From positions 150,528-214,527 of the forward strand of contig JAAVTG010000254.1 of assembly GCA_011947345.1 (NCBI GenBank): a stretch of DNA of 64,000 nt, given 5' to 3'. The DNA comes from Phytophthora quininea (Eukaryota > Oomycota > Peronosporomycetes > Peronosporales > Peronosporaceae). The translations under genes were made by a program, and so were the position numbers. Of the stretch, positions 23,041 to 33,400 are shown piece after piece; the stretch's first letter is position 1; each line of letters opens with the position of its first letter. The notes under the pieces are model-generated. The model was not told the DNA's origin. It ran no database searches and was given only the letters and a program-made list of their open reading frames with translations.

Positions 23041-23730
23041 AACACGGAGATGGACAGTATAAAACACTGGTGATTGGTGATTGAAACTGTTTGTAAGTCG
23101 CCTTGCGCGCCAAAGGACGCAGACCAGCTCTGGCTAGTCTTGAGACGTCTTGCACGATTGCATGACCAGGTTGGCGCCCAGCAGAACGACGGTGGTAGCC
23201 TCGACGGTGGACACTGAAGCGGGAACAGTCGACCGACCCGTGACCGGCGTTGCGGCGATTGATACTGTCAGACGTGCGGAAGGACGGTTGTTGTTGATGA
23301 TGCCAGCGGTGGCTGTGCAGAAAGGTGCTAGCATTGACCGAACGAACGGGAGGAGATCAGTGTGTCTTCGAGTCTCCGCACTGCGATGCAAGGGGCCAGC
23401 ACGTTCCAAGTGGTAAGGACAGGCATGCAGGAGTTCGCTTCGCGAGGTGCCAAGGGCTGCAAGGTTGAGAGCAGGCAGGACAGTTGTTGTCGAGAAAGAT
23501 AATAAATAGGTGGCAGTGTCGGCCAGGGCACGCACCGGCACAGGGAGTCCAGTTGGTTCTCTATCGGCCAGTAGTTGTTGAAGGTGTTGAAGTTAGTTGC
23601 GAAATTTATACCCACAAACCAACAATAACGGAAATGCACAGGCTCATCGAACTCATGAAATTACCGCCGTACATCACAGATCACGACGTCGAATCATTTC
23701 AAGCATGGAGATCTAGACATTTGTAACATC
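23041..23730 (+). mobile_element. Possible LTR-retrotransposon leader (primer-binding-site-like)
   Basis: TTGGCGCCCAGCAGAAC near 23170 resembles the TGGCGCC-type primer binding sites that follow 5' LTRs of Gypsy elements. A short frame ending at 23726 reads TITEMHRLIELMKLPPYI, possibly a Gag start. No second LTR, protease or RT is present, so this is a weak call. Confidence 0.25.
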
Positions 23731-24538
23731 CACTTTCGTAACTTCGTCCATATAATATCACACACTAAGCTACACAAAACCTGTTAGTTCATGAGTCCCA
23801 ACTGACTCTAGTAGCCCTCCTCCTACGCGGACGAAAGTTGTAAAATAAATCAATCACGACGAGCCTCATGTAGTGAAGTTGGCGGGGCCAAGACGAGAAG
23901 GGCGTCAAGCCCATGAAGTAGTTACCATTTTCGCACTAGATGATGACAGCGTAATGTCGTGCAAATTGCAGGCTATAAGCATGGGAGCGGCAAGTTGTCG
24001 AGGGGCTGTTTCCGTTGCCAAGTTACCGTGTCGTTGCCGAGCACGTACGATCCAGGATTTAATTCGCGGAGTCCGTCAATATAGAATGAATAGATGGATT
24101 GGGTGCTGTTTGCTGTATAATGCAGTGAAATTGCAGAAGGTCAAGGTCAAGTCGCAGAGTTCAATTTGTCACCCTCTAGTGCTGAGAGATCTCGCAGGCG
24201 AAGGGGTTCGGCAGAGCTGTCGAGCGTGCTACTGTAGAGCTTACTCTTCCTGAAACAACATCCGTTTAGAAGACTCTTTTTCAGACATCTTGCGAGTTGT
24301 ATTGAAAATGACCTAACCCTACCCTAACACTAATGACGCCCTTTTAGCGTTGTTTCGGTACGAGGAACCAACAGCTACTTATTTGGAATTTGTATTGAGG
24401 TTCCGCTGAAGCTACTTCTTCTTTTTCGAACAGCATTTTGCTGTTATTTGACCAATTACAGTTTAGCACCTAGAAGAGTTTTCATTTTTGAATTTTTTAA
24501 GTTCACCTACAGAGAAATTTTGAAAGTATTTGAGTGCA
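23731..24538. other. Unassigned sequence left of the Crypton
   Basis: No gene recognised. An A/T-rich segment lies at 24340-24535. A short CCTAACCCTACCCTAAC run at 24312-24328 is telomere-like but isolated. Confidence 0.35.
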
Positions 24539-24618
24539 GTCATACCAGAAAGTGCGTGGTCATACAAGAAATGACGAGTTCATACCAAACAGGATGAGTT
24601 CATACCAAAAGGGATGAT
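24539..24618 (+). repeat. Four 20 bp iterons at the left Crypton edge
   Basis: CATACCAGAA, CATACAAGAA, CATACCAAAC and CATACCAAAA start at 24541, 24561, 24581 and 24601, an exact 20 bp period. Each is preceded by GT or GTT. The array ends about 20 bp before the recombinase reading frame. Two copies in inverted orientation lie beyond its 3' end at 26593-26624. They are candidate binding sites for the recombinase or its DNA-binding domain. Confidence 0.8.
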
Positions 24619-24638
24619 CACATATCCGAAGCTGCCAC

Positions 24639-26375
24639 GTGGCCATTCCAGAATTTCCTGCGCTGGGACCAGATGGGTGTTCAGGAGCTAGCGAAGGAAG
24701 GCCAGCAAACGGCAAACCAAGTGTCAAGAAGACCACACAGACAGTTTACGAGGCAAGCTTCAAGAAGTTTGCAGAGTTCTGCGTTGAAAATTGTTATCCG
24801 GACCCGCGTAAAGAGCGCCATCACAAGCTTCCTGTCCTCCTAGTGGCGTATTTGCAGAGTGTTTCAGCATCCAGTTCCGTCTCGCTTCAAATAGCGGAGA
24901 AGGTTAGGTCGGCTGTGGCCAGCTTCTTCGCTTCCCACGAAAATAGTGACGGCACAGACGTGAACACGTGGACAGTCCGAGAAAACGATGCCGGCAAACT
25001 TCAAGGCTATGGAACCCCCGCCCGTGCCCCTTTCGTACGGCAGTTCATGCGCGGACTGAAAAAGCGAAAGGCGACAGAATATGTTTCAGCTAAAGCGGTG
25101 CCGATTTCACTAGAAATGATCACTGTTCTGCACACGTTTCTTGATTCTCCGGCGGGAAGGTGTGGATTCAGCGAAGCAAGTCGGGTACGGTTCAAAGCGG
25201 TTTCCTCCTTTGCCTTCTATGGGATGTGTCGCATCAACGAAGTTCTCACTTTGAAATGGAAGGATGTGTCAATTCGTCAAATTCGCCCCAGTATGATCAA
25301 TCCGACAGAAACCATCGAATTCGGCACATATGCGCTATAGCATCGCAAGACTGCCGTGGCCGAGGAGAGAGCCTACAACACGCACCATCTCTCTAAAGAT
25401 GAGGCAGCTATCGATGCGTACCTCCACTTGTTCAATTGGATTGAGTACGCCACAAACACCAAGGGTCACGAATGGAGTAATGACGTTTTCGTGTTTCCTG
25501 CGCTGACAGGGATAAGCAAGATGAAACTCAAGGCTAAAGAGCAGGGCACAGGTTGCGAGAACACGGCCGTCGGTTGGGGGAGGAGTATGTCTGAACAAAC
25601 ATTCATAACTCTCCTCAATTGCATCGCGAGGATTCGTGGCTTACGGCGACAAGACTCACGGATACGTGGCGATACACTGGCCGAACCGCTGGTTTACTTC
25701 TCATACCTTTCGCCGCGTTGCTGCCCAGTACCGCTTCATGTACACAAAACCTTCACGACGCTGGTCCCTGAGAATGTTCAAATGGTGGGCCGGTTGGGGC
25801 GTATCGGAATCCACAGAGACCTTGGTCCGATATCTTCTAGACACCATACAAACCGAGGAAAGTGAGCTCGCCGACTGTTTGGTCCCAGATAAGCCGTATT
25901 TGCATGGATGTCCCAGTGCTCCATACAAGGCAAGCAGAAATATCGAGGAGGGTCCTTTCGTGAAGCGACTGCGTCATCTCAAAACCTAAGATTCCAGATG
26001 AAGGAACAGATGCAAGAGCTTATTGCAAGTCGTAGTTGTGTAACAACACAAGACAATGCCCCTCCGGTAGACCCAGCTCCGCTACAAACACCCCCATCAG
26101 AGTTAATTCAGCATGATCGGTCTCCTGAGATTCCAGTTGTTCAGGACTGGGTTCATCTGAGCTTGATGTGGTGGCTTCCCCACACGTCTCTACATTTGTT
26201 CAAACCTCTATCGGAATGGACGAAGTCGAAGCGCGACAACACAGGAATCTCACGTAGCTGGTACAGTGTTGCTAAGCTTACTGGAGAAGATGTCGCGCTG
26301 TTTGCGACAACCATGGGAGAAACAGACAAGTCGCACTGGAAAGCGCGTGTGATACCTGTTTATCGTGACTACTAA
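24639..26375 (+). pseudogene. Crypton tyrosine recombinase (broken)
   Basis: The encoded protein has the plan of a Crypton recombinase: an N-terminal SAM-like helical part (VYEASFKKFAEFCVEN), then the catalytic fold with the first Arg in FYGMCRINEVLTLKWKDV (residue 198), HTFRR as the HxxR box (about 25702), a W-rich segment and the Tyr nucleophile in VRYLLD (about 25831). The 3' part (25975-26375) is a separate basic domain (LSEWTKSKRDN, RVIPVYRDY) that may match the GCR1-C-like DNA-binding tail of Cryptons. A TAG at 25338-25340 and shifts near 25630 and 25975 disrupt it. No in-frame ATG exists near 24639, so the start is unresolved. There is no RT, which excludes DIRS. Confidence 0.75.
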
Positions 26376-26592
26376 ATGAGCCACTACGCCGTTGCCCAAG
26401 CTTCTGCGACCGCAACCACTGTACCCATTGCCATGCTCGCTTCTTTCATTAGAAAAGATCGTAAAGACCGCATCAATGCTACTCGCCCGGCCAAGCACCT
26501 CCCCGACTATTCGGCGCAATTGTAGAACGATTCGTATCTTTACATAGCACCAAGTTCGTACAAGTATTGATTCGTATCGACAATTCACAACA

Positions 26593-26624
26593 TTTGGTAT
26601 GAACACGTCCTTTTGGTATGAACG
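26593..26624 (-). repeat. Inverted iterons at the right Crypton edge
   Basis: TTTGGTATGAAC (26593-26604) and TTTTGGTATGAAC (26611-26623) are reverse complements of the GTTCATACCAAA units on the left, spaced 19 bp. They lie about 220 bp after the recombinase stop. Together with the left array they form inverted subterminal repeats. Confidence 0.75.
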
Positions 26625-26714
26625 TGCGGACGACGATGATGAAAAACTCGTAGATTTCATCACAAATTAGTTTTTGTATGCCTGCTGCTTGCCCTTTTGC
26701 GTGGCGGTCTTGAA

Positions 26715-27660
26715 TCACTCTTTCTCCGTCTCCTTGAACTCTTCAAACGTTGAACAAGGACCATTGCTCACAAAGACGTCGATAATCTTCTCCAGCTTCT
26801 CGATTTCCTTGGCGCGTTGCTCTTGGGCTGCTTCCTTTCGCTTCTGGTAGTTTTCCTGATGGAGTGTACGCGAGGCGAGATACTTCTCCACAGCTTTGCG
26901 CTTGATGCTGAGACCGGCCTGCAAACCTTTGGGCTTTCATTTTAGCTCGATCGTGCTGGTATCTGCGCTGCTGAAGTTCTCGCTCCGCGCGCTGGAGGTT
27001 GATATCAGACATCACTGCAGCTTCGTCGTCCAGAATTTCGTCCACGTCTGCCTCGAGGTCGTTCTTGATCTCGCCGAAAACCTTCGCAGTAGTCAGAGCG
27101 TAGCCTTGAATGTCGTTCAGACGTTCCCCAAACTTGTTCTTGAGAGAGCAGACCTTGTCTGGGTGAAGAACCAACATCGCCTCTTTGTAGAACTTTCGAA
27201 ACTCAACCTTCCATGCTTAGCCTTGCATTTGTCGCGAACAGTAGCCAAAAATTAGGCATACAGATTAGGGTCTTGACTAACGCCGTACAACAGACTGCTT
27301 TCATCTTCAGGCAACCACGCCCTTTCCGTTGTCGGGGTCACCTCAAGCGGCTTTTTCTTGAGCTCTGCCAGATTTCCTCTCGCCACTAAAAGTTCATAAC
27401 ATGTAAAATTAATAAAATACCGACACCTCACTTTAGAGACAATTTGACTTACCTTCGAGACGCCGATAGCGCTCATACACACGCTGTTCGCGTCGCTTGG
27501 TGAGGATGGCGTCCTTGTTGCGAGCGAGCGTAGGCGTCGCGGTTGATGGCCTTGCGCGTCTTGGGGGCTTCTTCTTCTCGCAACGATGCTTGTGCCTCGC
27601 AATGTTTGACTTGGACAGCACCTTGTTGCACTTGTGGCAAGGCGCTGTCGCCCTAACCAA
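26715..27660 (-). pseudogene. C2H2 finger / J-like / coiled-coil gene, copy 1
   Basis: Transcribed leftward and divergent from the hAT gene. Exon 1 (27660-27453) encodes a C2H2-like finger (CHKCNKVLSKSNIARHKHRC) and a basic region. A 67 bp intron (27452-27386, GTAAGT...TTTTAG) follows. Exon 2 encodes a segment ending CKAKH, then FRKFYKEA and VLHPDKV, which resembles J-domain helix II and the HPD loop, an acidic stretch, and a Lys/Glu-rich coiled coil ending FEEFKETEKE at 26715. Frame breaks occur near 27210 and 26925. No in-frame ATG precedes the finger. The J-like assignment rests on FYKEA..VLHPDKV. It may be cargo of the adjacent transposon or a neighbouring host gene; copy 2 keeps the same arrangement. 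Confidence 0.65.
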
Positions 27661-27779
27661 TTTCTACGACTAAATGAGTTTTTCTACAAAGCCGTTTTTG
27701 GCTAATAAAATGTCTTGTAGGGCGCGTTTTTATTGGCTAATAAAAATGTTGTTTCATGTTGTTTCAGGGAAAGAAGTAT

Positions 27780-27856
27780 GAATACATTCTCGAGAATACA
27801 TAAAATACTTTGTACGGCGTGGTGTATTCCAGAGGTGCCATCATACTTTTGAATAC
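27780..27856. repeat. GAATAC motif cluster left of hAT-1
   Basis: GAATAC or its complement occurs at 27780, 27794, 27824 and 27851 in 77 bp. Two more lie after the transposase gene (29658 and 29682). CAGAGGTGCC at 27831 resembles a hAT terminus. Clustered short subterminal motifs are typical binding sites of hAT transposases; the element boundary itself is not proven. Confidence 0.5.
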
Positions 27857-27976
27857 CAAAAGTACGTTGCTGGGGATTCTCGGAACTACCGCCAGTCTGA
27901 CGAAGCGCTATACGCCCGCTGATGCAGCAAAACCTCCACTCGTACGCTTGCTAATGAAGCATAGACAGGTACAGAA

Positions 27977-29625
27977 TTGAATGAGCTGTCTGGAACCTCA
28001 TTTTTCCTGATTCCCGCTCCCTCACAATCGACCAGCGCCGCCGTTGACACCATGCTGCTGTCGAACAATGACATCTGCTCTCTTCTGTTCACAACACTTG
28101 GGAACGACAACTTTGCGTGCAATACATGCCACAACACATACAAGAGCGAGCACGGGTTCTCGAACCTGCTCAAGCACCTGCGCGCGAAGCACGCGAACTA
28201 CATGGAGCTGGCCGAGCGAGTTCGTCGCGAGCGCAACCCACTGAATCTACGTGTAGTAGACCAGCGAACGCAGGATCTGTATCACTGGTGTGAGTGGCTG
28301 GTAGTGGGTCGCCTACCGTTCACCTTCGTCGAGAACAAGCTCACACGCCAAAACACATCGCTCTCTCCTGTCTCAGCCGTCACAATCAAGCGCCACTTGA
28401 TGCAGCTACGTGATTTTGTCGAAGATCGGGTAACGGCAGAGTTGCCAGATTCGTTTGGAAATTTTGGGACGGCTGGAGTAGCACGTCGAGGCACTATGTT
28501 GCGATTTTTGCAGTGTTCAACGACCCTCCATGAACCACGGGGAAAACCTCCCAGCAACACCAACAAAATTGAGTACTTCGAGGACCTAAGGCGCTTTACG
28601 CGCAAGTTCGTGCTTCTGGCCTTTTGTCCTCTGGCTGGAGAAGAGGATCTGAGCGCACAGAGTATGTTCGATCTCGTGGCCGACACGTTGACGCGCTACA
28701 ACAAGCCGTGGGAATGCGCAAAGTTCATGGTCGGAGATAACTGTAGCGTGGACCGAAGTATCGGATCTCGGGAAGGTGCTATTCCGTTGATTGGGTGTGC
28801 TAGTCACCGTTTTAATTTAGCGGTGACTGATTTCCTAGCTCCCCATGAAACTTTGAACGGTAAAGTTCAATCGCTGATGGTAAAGCTACGAACGATAAAA
28901 GGCAGAGCGATTCTCCGGCGTACGAGTCCGCTAGCACCAGTGCTGAGTAATGATACACGGTGGTCCAGCCCGATGAAATGCTGCTGTGCTTCACCAAGTT
29001 GGAGCCAGCTCTTCAGTCAATTGGACGGGGAGTTCTGGAGAAATACGAAATCCTACCTCTTGTGCTAAGCAGCAGCGATTCGTCTAAGGTGAAAACGCTC
29101 CTGAAGGACCTGAAGCAGCTGGAAGATGTCACTTTGGCCCTGCAAAAGACCACTTTGGCGTTGTCTGGGGCTCGCCGACTGCTGGACCAGACCAGTAAAA
29201 CGTTTCCTCAGCTAAAGAACCATTTGGAGGCGACGGCATCTATCGTGACCAACTCTGCGCTGGAGACGGGGATAGTAAAGCTGAAGCGCGGGGAGACGTT
29301 GACGCCTTCCGAGCGTGCTGCTTGTGCCCCATTTCGTCAAAACCGCCGCGCCCTTGAGCAGGAAATCGAAGCTGAGGCGGGCTCAATTGTAACACAGGCG
29401 TTTAAGAAGCGTAGAACAGCGCACAGGGCTCCCTACGACAACCTGGCCTACGTGTCTCCAACCTCCAACGAGTGCGAGAGGTTCCTCTCGAGTGTGAAGC
29501 TCGTATACACAGACTTACGGAAGTCCATGGATACCGAGACTCTGCAGATGCTGGTGATGCTGATGTACAACCGGGACTTGTGGGATGTCCACAGTGTCGA
29601 GTCTATCCGGGCTGAGCTCCACTAG
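27977..29625 (+). pseudogene. hAT-1 transposase, copy 1 (one frameshift)
   Basis: A BED-type finger (CNTCHNTYKS...LLKHLRAKH, about residues 47-75 from 27977) is followed by a helical linker. The RNase H-like core includes MVGDNCSVDRSI, IGCASHRFNLAV and NDTRWSS. The dimerisation domain (SPTSNECERFLSSVKLVYTDLRKS, LWDVHSVESI) is complete. A single shift near 28965 separates 27977-28965 from the C-terminal frame ending at 29625. The in-frame ATG at 28052 is a likely start. I cannot find the first catalytic Asp block (TDGW-like), which suggests a small internal loss. It shares its upstream region with the divergent finger/J-like gene. Confidence 0.8.
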
Positions 29626-29915
29626 GATGCCTAGAAGAAATGCCACAGTACGCGGTTGAATACTCATAAGTATGGGGATATGTATTCCGAGGCCTCTTCA
29701 GAAACGTATCGGTACTAATATGGCATACTTTAGAGCCCTTCCCCATGACCTGTACGATTAAGGAAACGACTCGTTCTCCTACTAATGCGAGAAAAATACT
29801 GTAAGAGCATGCAAATGTGACCTTGCGAGTATAACTACAGCTTGCATTCGGCTCACAGTCCGCGAAATGCGCTTAGTAGTTGTTACAGAAACATTTCCAC
29901 GTACTCGTCTTCTCC
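29626..29915 (+). other. 3' flank of hAT-1 with GAATAC motifs
   Basis: GAATAC at 29658-29663 and GTATTC at 29682-29687 mirror the left cluster. The sequence around 29660-29697, reversed, shares CATACTT.TGA.TA with the left side. It may be the 3' terminus of hAT-1. The rest is upstream sequence of RXLR-3. Confidence 0.4.
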
Positions 29916-30240
29916 ATGGGTCTACACCTATTCCGCTTGATATCCGCGGTTCCAGTTATCTTGCTGGCAATCGGTTCGCTGTGACGTTCAACACCTAGAA
30001 AATGGGATCGTGAAACAAAGCAAACAGTCTATGCTGCCTCGATTTCACCAATCTCGACAGCGTTTCCGATGGAAAAAAAAAAAGAAGACTTCGCTTCCAT
30101 TGATCAAGAACCTGTTCAAGACAGGATTCACAAACAAGCCAAACCAAAAACTCAAGGTACAATTTCAGAGCAACGACTTCATTGTCAAGACGTTCGATAA
30201 GGCCTACAAAGACTGGTCGACTATTGTCCAAAACTACTGA
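29916..30240 (+). pseudogene. RXLR-3: short RXLR gene relic
   Basis: An ATG at 29916 opens a signal-peptide-like stretch that ends in TGA after 22 codons. Beyond it, another frame ending at 30240 resembles the family after dEER (LPLIKNLF, then NDFIVKTFDKAY, like EKFIVKTFEQA of RXLR-2). RXLR and dEER are no longer readable, and an A-rich run at 30070-30081 marks slippage. The C-terminal WY part is absent. Confidence 0.6.
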
Positions 30241-30444
30241 AGCGTTCATTCTGGAATTTGCTCATAAGTCTGTAGCAGTTTATTCTCCATACGTCGATCT
30301 TACTGCTTGTTTGTACTCGCTGAAGATCTGGCTCGCCTAGTCCTCTCTCGACGACTAACAAGGGCGAATCAAATTTGCTTCGTTCGTACAGGAACGAGAA
30401 TGTGCTGACTGGTTTAACGAAGAGCAAACTTATCTGCGTGGACT
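30241..30444. other. Unassigned sequence left of LINE G
   Basis: No recognisable gene. It ends at the left target-site duplication of LINE G. Confidence 0.35.
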
Positions 30445-30460
30445 ACAACTCCCAAGGCTA
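30445..30460 (+). repeat. Left target-site duplication of LINE G
   Basis: ACAACTCCCAAGGCTA here matches ACAACTCCTAAGGCCA at 35563-35578 at 14 of 16 positions, flanking the element exactly. Confidence 0.75.
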
Positions 30461-33400
30461 ACTGGGCACCAAGAATCGAGCCCAAAACGTGCGCTCCCTC
30501 GGAAACAATGAGGCCACGCTGGGGCTTGTCACCCTAAACGTAAATGGGTGGGCGAGCGAGCTCCGACTGTTGCCTAACTGGTTCCAGGGGCTCCGAGAGA
30601 AGCATGAACATGGGCATAACGATTTAATTTTTATCCAGGAAACCCACTTGACTGAAGAAGAAGGGCTAGCTGCACAAAGGCAGTATAATGCAGCGTGGGG
30701 ATTCAAAATGGGTGCAAACCAACCAGCATCGCTCTGGTCAGCGGCGACGCACCGAAGCGGCGGAGTGGCGGTGTTGGTAAACCCGTATGGCAGCATCAGT
30801 GAGCTGACACCCTGGAAAAAGGAGCAGTGGAGCCCCCATCTAATCATGGCAACATGCCAGGTCAAGGGTAACAAATTCTTACTCATCAACATTTATGGGT
30901 AAGCGCACTAACACAAAGGCGATCATTCTTTAGTGCCCTAGAAACACTGCCTCTCCCACAATCAGAACCAGTTATCGTAGGCGGAGATTTTAACTGTGTG
31001 TTGGATCGACGTGCAGACCGGACCTCGATGGGGAAGTCAGCGGACATTGGGGCGGAGGAACTCAGGAAATTTGTTGGTGATGCGGGTCTGTTTGATCCGG
31101 TGGAGAATTCTTACCTCACTAACATTTCGACTAAGGAACTCGAAACCCTTGCCAGACAGCATCACACGTACAGGTACAAATATAATGGCAGCCAAGCGTC
31201 CAGCAGAATTGACCGATGGTACATGTCAGTGACACATCGTTCGTGGGTTCGAGATGTTGAAACATTTCGTGCTACTGGGTCGACCGACCACTGGGGAGTA
31301 CGGCTTCATCTACAGGAACCCTCGATGCCAAAACGCATCTGCAAGCAAAGCGCGGGATATCCCATGCCCAGATATGCGGAGGAGCGGCCACCAGCTTGAT
31401 TAGCTCCCGGTTGAAAGATCTCAGCACGACGATCGGACAAACAACTGACACAGTGAACCTCTGGGGTGATTTCAAAGCGAATCTGGTGATGGAGCTGCGC
31501 CAGCTTAAACGAGCATGTCGTGGCCGAGTCTCGCGCGGATACAAGCAGAAGCTAAAGAGACTTCTTAACAAATTGAAAAATCTCGCATGCAGCACAACTA
31601 GCGATTACGACGAGGCTAGAACTGCGATTCTGGTGGAAATGGACGCGCTTACCAAGCAGCGGAGTGCCCTCCGCCGGATGCAGCTAGCTACAGCGCATAC
31701 AAGACATACCATACGAGACAGTAAAGCGTTTTACGCCAGAGTGTCAACAAAGTTCAGCGATAACGTCATCCCGCGGTTAGACCCGGGGTTGCTGAGGAGT
31801 AAAGGATACAGCGGACACCTTAGCAGCCAACTGGAGACCAATTTTCAACGGAGGAGCGAGCAGTGACGTAAAAGCCAGCGATCTCAGACAAGAATTTCGA
31901 ACAAATTGGCCGGCTTTAGACTTGCATTGGCTAGATGACGACATCACGGAGTACGAAGTGCAGCAAGCAATCAAAAGATGCAAACGGGGCAAGGCAGCAG
32001 GCACCGACAAGCTTGGAAACTCCTTCTATCGGGATCACATGGAGGAGACCACTCCCATACTGACCACATTATTCAATAGCTGGATGCTAGATGGCGAATT
32101 CCCGGCGTCATTTACAGAGGCTTATATTTTCTGTATCGCCAAAAACACCGAGCAACCAACCCATTCGGCCCATCTCACTCCTCAACAGCGACTACAAGAT
32201 ACTAACAAAAGTCTTCGCGCAGCGAATGCGGCGATGCATCTCTGACCTGGTCCACCGAACCCAGTATGGTTTTGTACCAGGCAGGAGCATTCACACTGCC
32301 ATTGACTTAGTAGAAGCCAGCAAACTGGTGATGCAGGCGATGGATCCGAACAGCACAGCGCAGGTGTTGATGCTAGATTTTGCAAAGGCCTACGACTCGG
32401 TCGACAGAGAATTCGTGTTTGCCACGCTGGAGGCAAAGGACTCCCCTCAAAGTTAATAATGAACATGATACGGAGACTGCACACAAACACCACAGCGACC
32501 TTCCTAGCTAATAGATGTTCATCCCGACGCATTGAGGTGACAAGTGGCATCCGTCAGGGATGTCCACTCGCACCTTTGCTATTTATCATGGTAGTGGATG
32601 TACTGTATGACATGATTGACAAATGTGATGACTTCAAAGGGATCACGCTGGAAGGTTCAGAAGCCATTATCCGTGTGAAGGTGGCAGGATACGCGGACGA
32701 TACCGCCATCTACATCGAGAGCTCCTGCAAACAAAATGCGGTCCTCAGGGTGGTGAATCATTTTTCGAAATATTCAGGACTCAAAACGAACATTACCAAA
32801 TCGATTGCTCTCCCACTTTCCAAGACGCAGGAAGGAAGAGAGAATTCACCACCAGCCAGCCAAATATTCCCTGTTCAATCAGCGTGCCGGTACCTGGGCG
32901 ATTGGACCTCTCCCAACGGGGACGTTAAAGGAGTATGGGGCAGGGCTTTTGACGCTCTAACTGGGCGGCTAGGAATGGCAGTAGCCAAAACAAACTCTGT
33001 GCTCCAGCTGGCTGAACTTGCTAATGCAATTATTATGCCTAAACTAGCATTCGTCTCCAGACATGCGTGGCCGACAGGACAAATAATAACCGAAGCAAGT
33101 GCTCGGATTCGGAATTTTATCTGGACGAGTTCCTTCTCGAAACCCGCAACAAGAATCAAAGGCTGGCTGTGCCGTCAGGCAGCTGATCTTAGGCCATCCG
33201 ATGGAGGCTTTGCGTTGCCGAATCTAACGGCCCACCTATTGGCCAACAGCGCTAAGGTGGTGGAGAATTGGGCCACGACAACGGACCGCATAGTGAAGAC
33301 AGTCGGTGATATCTTGAGGGAGAGTGAAGGGAGCACTCCTGCGCGTACACCACTGGTACCAACCGCCCTATCTCAATCTCCACAAACGATGGGGCCAAAT

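Noticed and set aside
24312..24328. Telomere-like CCTAACCCTACCCTAAC
   Set aside because: Only two or three imperfect units and not the TTTAGGG repeat; too short to be an interstitial telomere.
24539..24618. CRISPR-like array
   Set aside because: Units are 20 bp tandem with no unique spacers, in a eukaryotic transposon context; iterons explain it better.
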